A stretch of 10,330 nt of DNA from Verrucomicrobiota bacterium (GTDB lineage Bacteria > Verrucomicrobiota > Kiritimatiellia > Kiritimatiellales > Pontiellaceae): contig DOEU01000001.1 in the NCBI GenBank assembly GCA_003532555.1, positions 1-10,330 of the forward strand. Reading direction: 5' to 3'. The position numbers were made by a program, and so were the translations under genes. Below are positions 7,407 through 10,330 of this stretch, piece by piece; the stretch's first letter is position 1, and every line of letters starts with the position of its first letter. Below the pieces are notes generated by a model. The model was not told where the DNA came from. It searched no databases and worked only from the letters and a program-made list of their open reading frames with translations.

Positions 7407-8161
7407 CAGCTCCGCTTCCATTCCAATATTCGAATCGTTGTGTAGATTAACCAAATGCAGTTCCCGAGATAAAGCAACACCACTCGGCTATCTATAACAC
7501 CTCGTGAGAAATCAAGCATGTGCGTAAAGGTAGAAAAGAACTGCCCCAAATTTCGAATTACTTCGTATTGCGTGCTATACCCCATCAACATGAAGAGCAA
7601 AAGAGAACCAAATAAAACTGCAAATCCCGCAATAGCGGCAACCACCTGATTTGTTGTAAAGGCCGACATTAACAGCCCAACTGCATTATAAAATAGACCA
7701 ATGACAATCACACCCGTAAAGGAAGCCACAAGCACGCCTACATCCAAAAAGACCACATCTTGTGTCAGACATAAACTATGAATAACTCCACAGTAGATCA
7801 AAGCTGGTAACCACAAGATAAGATAAAAAATAAAAGCACTCACAAATTTAGCAATTACAAACTGTATTTCAGAAATCGGAGTTGTTAAAACCGCCTCGAG
7901 TGTTCCAAGTCGGCGTTCCTCCGCAATCAGTCGCATCGTTACCAATGGCACGACTACTGGCAAAGAAAACGTCAACAAAGGTCCATTAAATAAAAGCTGA
8001 AGGGCCATAGTCAATCGCTCTCCATCAGCTAATTGCTGCAATAACCAGAAGAAATTAAGCCCACTTAATAGCCAGAAAAAAAACAGAACAGCATATGCCA
8101 ATGGTGTATAAAATAATACTCGCAGCTCTCGCTTTAGCAAACACATGAAGGTTCGTATCAT
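7406..8161 (-). CDS. ABC-2 type permease (GldF/NosY-like)
   Basis: This 251-residue integral membrane protein has about six hydrophobic segments (near 19-42, 61-80, 103-127, 141-167, 172-194 and 228-246). The cytoplasmic loop MRLIAEERRLGTLEAVLTTP (76-95) is the hallmark of ABC-2 permeases of the NosY/GldF class and is the expected contact with the ATPase. The opening MIRTFMCLLKRELRVLFYTP is the usual amphipathic start of this family. The length is normal. The start overlaps the ATPase stop as ATGA, and GGAAGG lies 7 nt before the ATG. It probably dimerises, or pairs with the GldG-like protein, to form the membrane channel of the exporter encoded here. The substrate cannot be deduced. Confidence 0.9.
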   Translation of the reverse strand: MIRTFMCLLKRELRVLFYTPLAYAVLFFFWLLSGLNFFWLLQQLADGERLTMALQLLFNGPLLTFSLPVVVPLVTMRLIAEERRLGTLEAVLTTPISEIQFVIAKFVSAFIFYLILWLPALIYCGVIHSLCLTQDVVFLDVGVLVASFTGVIVIGLFYNAVGLLMSAFTTNQVVAAIAGFAVLFGSLLLFMLMGYSTQYEVIRNLGQFFSTFTHMLDFSRGVIDSRVVLLYLGNCIWLIYTTIRILEWKRS

Positions 8162-9096
8162 GATCCGGCCTTCCCATCCATTGCAGCGACAAATGCTTCC
8201 TCTAAGGAAGATTCATTCGTCTGTAATAAACGCAAAGCCAAATTCGACTCAGCCGCCCAGACAAAGACAGACTCAGCCGAATACCCTTCTTGTAAACTTA
8301 GATCCAGCCGCAACCAGTCGTCCGTAAGTACATCCACCCCCACGACATCTATCCACGTAACTGATTCGATTAACGTATTAAAAGCTGAAGCTTCGCATTG
8401 AATTTCTATAATCACGGATCGATCAAGTGAGGCATCCCGCCGAAAACCATCAACCGTATTTGCCGCCACAACTTCACCCGAACGAATCACAAGAACACGC
8501 TCACATACTGCATCAACCTCCTGCATAATATGCGTTGAAATCAATACGGTATGTTCTTTTGCCAATTCCTTTATCAACGAACGAACCTGACGAATTTGGT
8601 GGGGATCTAGTCCCACCGTTGGTTCGTCCAGAATCAATAATTCAGGCTCATGGATTAACGCATCTGCCAATCCAATTCGTTGCCTATATCCCTTTGAAAG
8701 CTGCCCGATAATCCGACGTCCTACCTGTTCCAATCCACACTGCATCTTCACTGTCTGCAAACGATCTCGAATACGTCTACCTAAAACACCTTTAATAACA
8801 GCACGATACTTTAAGAATTCGTCCACACGCATCTCAGGATAAAGCGGGCAATACTCCGGCAAGTAACCAATCCGCCGCTTCACCTCTTGTGAATCCATTA
8901 TCGAATCAAAGCCCGCTACTTCAATCGACCCTTCATCTGGCATCAAAAATCCACTGAGCATACGCATTAACGTCGTTTTTCCCGCCCCATTCGGGCCCAA
9001 AAAACCTACCACTTCATTTGCACCGACCTCAAAAGAGACTTGGTGTAATGCTTGCACATCTACAAACTGCTTTGAGATAGCTTCTACACGAATCAT
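8158..9096 (-). CDS. ABC transporter ATP-binding protein (GldA-like)
   Basis: This 312-residue ATPase has a complete nucleotide-binding domain: Walker A GPNGAGKTT (34-42), ABC signature LSKGYRQR (133-140), Walker B LLILDEP with catalytic Glu158, D-loop GLDP (162-165) and switch His189 in ISTHIMQEVD. The Q-loop position reads YLPEYCPLYP, with Glu instead of Gln. As far as I recall this is common in GldA/NosF-type ATPases, so it is not a defect. The segments GQLSKGYRQRIGLADALIH and STHIMQEVDAVCERVLVI closely resemble GldA. Residues ~220-312 form a C-terminal extension typical of exporters coupled to ABC-2 permeases. It energises the permease and GldG-like partner encoded next. The start lies 2 nt past the hisC stop, with only a weak GGG upstream, so coupling to hisC translation is likely. 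Confidence 0.93.
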   Translation of the reverse strand: MIRVEAISKQFVDVQALHQVSFEVGANEVVGFLGPNGAGKTTLMRMLSGFLMPDEGSIEVAGFDSIMDSQEVKRRIGYLPEYCPLYPEMRVDEFLKYRAVIKGVLGRRIRDRLQTVKMQCGLEQVGRRIIGQLSKGYRQRIGLADALIHEPELLILDEPTVGLDPHQIRQVRSLIKELAKEHTVLISTHIMQEVDAVCERVLVIRSGEVVAANTVDGFRRDASLDRSVIIEIQCEASAFNTLIESVTWIDVVGVDVLTDDWLRLDLSLQEGYSAESVFVWAAESNLALRLLQTNESSLEEAFVAAMDGKAGS

Positions 9097-9098
9097 TG

Positions 9099-10148
9099 TT
9101 ACCCGTTTATGATTTCTTCAACTGCATCTAAAAAAGAAAACATTTGCGGGGCCGTTCCGATTGAAATACGCAAATAATCCCTTGTCTGTTTGGCTTCTCC
9201 AAAATAGCGGACAAAAATATTTCGCTGTTTCAGTGATTGAAATAACGTTGATGCGCTAATACCCAATGGCTTCACCCACAAAAAATTAGTCTGCGAATCA
9301 AATACTTCAAAACCAAAATTAAACAGCTTCTCAGATACGAGCCTTCGAGTCTCTTTGACCGCCTCAACATTCGCCTTCATCGTTTCTTGATCCATCAACG
9401 CCACCCGGGCTATCTCCTGCGTGATATAATTTACATTATAAGAATCTTTAATTTTATAAAGTGCCCGTATTAAATCAGCATGACCCACACAATAACCGCA
9501 TCGTATGCCCGCCAATGAATAGGATTTCGACAAAGATCTTGAAACAAGTACATGCGCATGCTTCAGCGCCAAATCCATACAATTCCACTCTGCAAACTCC
9601 GCATAGGCCTCATCAATCAGCAATACACCTTTAACTTGTTCTGCGAATGATTTAATTTGCTCAAATCCAGCCGATACACTTGTCGGCGCATTCGGGTTTG
9701 TCAGAAAAAAGAGTGCCGTCTCTAAACCTTCAGGGGTACTCCAGTTAAATCGCTCATTCAACACAACTTGCTCATATTGTAAATCCTCGATTTGCGCCAG
9801 TACGGGATAGAGAGAGTATGACGGTTCCAAAAATCCAACCTTCTCATCTCGTTCCACAAAAGCGCGCATAGCCAGCGCCAAAATTTCATCAGATCCATTT
9901 CCCACAAACACCTGTTCTACTGAGCTTCCGTGTAAATCAGCAATTACCTTCCGAACTTCCATGCAACTCGGATCTGGGTAACGCGCTAAGTCTGCAATAT
10001 CAATTTCGCGTAATATATCCAATACTTCTGGAGACGGTAGATAAGGATTCTCATTCGTATTGAGTTTAACAACCTCGTCCCCTTGAGGTTGTTCTCCAGG
10101 GATGTATGCCTGCATATCCGTTACTGATTTTCTAATCCAATCGCTCAT
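9099..10148 (-). CDS. hisC: Histidinol-phosphate aminotransferase
   Basis: This is a 349-residue PLP-dependent class I/II aminotransferase of normal HisC length. It transfers an amino group from glutamate to imidazole-acetol phosphate to form L-histidinol phosphate, a late step of histidine synthesis, in the cytoplasm. Visible residues are KLNTNENPY (28-36), GNGSDEIL (83-90), TNPNAPT (150-156, PLP-ring Asn), LIDEAYAEF (177-185, Asp179 to the pyridine nitrogen), SRSLSKSYSLAGIRCGY with Schiff-base Lys208, and YLRISIGT with substrate-carboxylate Arg327. The ATG at 10148 has GAGG 7 nt upstream and lies 9 nt past the end of hisD, which catalyses the final steps. This pairing supports HisC over other aminotransferases. 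It is complete with no missing catalytic residue, and heads directly into the ABC genes. Confidence 0.95.
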   Translation of the reverse strand: MSDWIRKSVTDMQAYIPGEQPQGDEVVKLNTNENPYLPSPEVLDILREIDIADLARYPDPSCMEVRKVIADLHGSSVEQVFVGNGSDEILALAMRAFVERDEKVGFLEPSYSLYPVLAQIEDLQYEQVVLNERFNWSTPEGLETALFFLTNPNAPTSVSAGFEQIKSFAEQVKGVLLIDEAYAEFAEWNCMDLALKHAHVLVSRSLSKSYSLAGIRCGYCVGHADLIRALYKIKDSYNVNYITQEIARVALMDQETMKANVEAVKETRRLVSEKLFNFGFEVFDSQTNFLWVKPLGISASTLFQSLKQRNIFVRYFGEAKQTRDYLRISIGTAPQMFSFLDAVEEIING

Positions 10149-10155
10149 CTATAAA

Positions 10156-10159
10156 CCTC
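10156..10159 (-). promoter_or_regulatory. Ribosome binding site of hisC, overlapping the hisD stop
   Basis: GAGG on the minus strand, 7 nt before the hisC ATG. It shares bases with the hisD stop TGA (10160-10158), so ribosomes finishing hisD sit on the hisC initiation site. This favours coupled translation of the two histidine genes. Confidence 0.6.
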
Positions 10160-10330
10160 AATTATCAAATCGAATTGTTGCTGAACGCGCATGTCCATCT
10201 AATGTCTCTACCCGTCCAAATGCCTGTACTACTGGTAATGTATCCCGAAGATCTGCTTCCGTAAACTGAACCAAACTGCTTCGGCGCCGAAAATCCTCCA
10301 CGGTCAGTCCCGAAAAATAATGGCAAGTTC
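10158..10330 (-). CDS. hisD: Histidinol dehydrogenase, C-terminal 56 residues (5' part outside window)
   Basis: The fragment enters at the right edge and ends with TGA at 10160-10158. It contains YFSGLTVEDFRRRSSLVQF, the conserved (F/Y)SGLSVxDF segment of HisD, and ends with VETLDGHARSATIRF. The Glu-x4-His spacing (E41 and H46 of the fragment) matches Glu414 and His419 of the E. coli enzyme; His419 is a ligand of the active-site zinc. HisD is a cytoplasmic NAD-dependent enzyme that oxidises L-histidinol to L-histidine in two steps. The neighbouring hisC supports the call. The catalytic bases in the central domain are outside the window, so integrity of the whole gene cannot be judged. Confidence 0.9.
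   Translation of the reverse strand, partial: TCHYFSGLTVEDFRRRSSLVQFTEADLRDTLPVVQAFGRVETLDGHARSATIRFDN

Noticed and set aside
5829..8327. Several 60-75 codon plus-strand frames (5829-6011, 6861-7043, 6910-7137, 8145-8327)
   Set aside because: All are antisense to well-supported genes, have low-complexity compositions and show no family features.
8848..8862. Glu in place of Gln in the Q-loop of the ABC ATPase
   Set aside because: YLPE at this position is usual in GldA-like ATPases, so it does not indicate an inactive enzyme.

Overview
The window is a compact, AT-leaning bacterial chromosome segment with almost no non-coding DNA. No intergenic gap exceeds about 90 bases. Nothing resembles a phage, insertion sequence, CRISPR array, tRNA or rRNA. 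Shine-Dalgarno motifs (GGAGG, GAGG, GGAAGG, GGTGA) precede several starts. A GldA/F/G-like ABC system with a DUF4340 protein, an AsmA-like protein and a DUF212 protein would fit a Gram-negative lineage such as the PVC group (Verrucomicrobiota, Kiritimatiellota or Lentisphaerota). That assignment is an inference from gene content and is weak.

Right side (about 1819-10330, all minus strand): one long run read right to left. It starts with the 3' end of hisD, then hisC, an ABC ATPase, an ABC-2 permease, a GldG-like auxiliary protein, a DUF4340 protein and a 791-residue AsmA-like protein. Junctions are 9 nt, 2 nt, ATGA overlap, TGATG overlap, TAATG overlap and 3 nt. This suggests one transcript with translational coupling. 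The first two genes make histidine. The other five look like one envelope system: an ATPase and permease in the inner membrane, two membrane-anchored proteins with large domains probably outside the cytoplasm, and an AsmA/TamB-type protein that may handle lipid or envelope traffic. The substrate is unknown.

Middle (1311-1748, minus): a DUF212 (divergent PAP2, YuiD-like) membrane protein with its own strong ribosome binding site, 70 nt past the AsmA-like gene.

Left side: a divergent pair. Leftward runs a membrane-anchored TPR protein, cut off by the window edge. Rightward runs a two-gene cassette: a 73-residue single-pass membrane protein with four cysteines, then a 59-residue 2x[4Fe-4S] ferredoxin. 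The ferredoxin has no ATG, GTG or TTG start and appears to begin at a CTG overlapping the upstream stop (CTGA). Two sigma70-like promoters overlap face to face between the divergent genes. The ferredoxin and DUF212 genes converge and share the palindrome TTAA as both stop codons.

The most interesting items are the Cys-rich membrane protein/ferredoxin cassette with its unusual start, the envelope ABC/DUF4340/AsmA operon, and the fourfold internal repeat in the DUF4340 protein.
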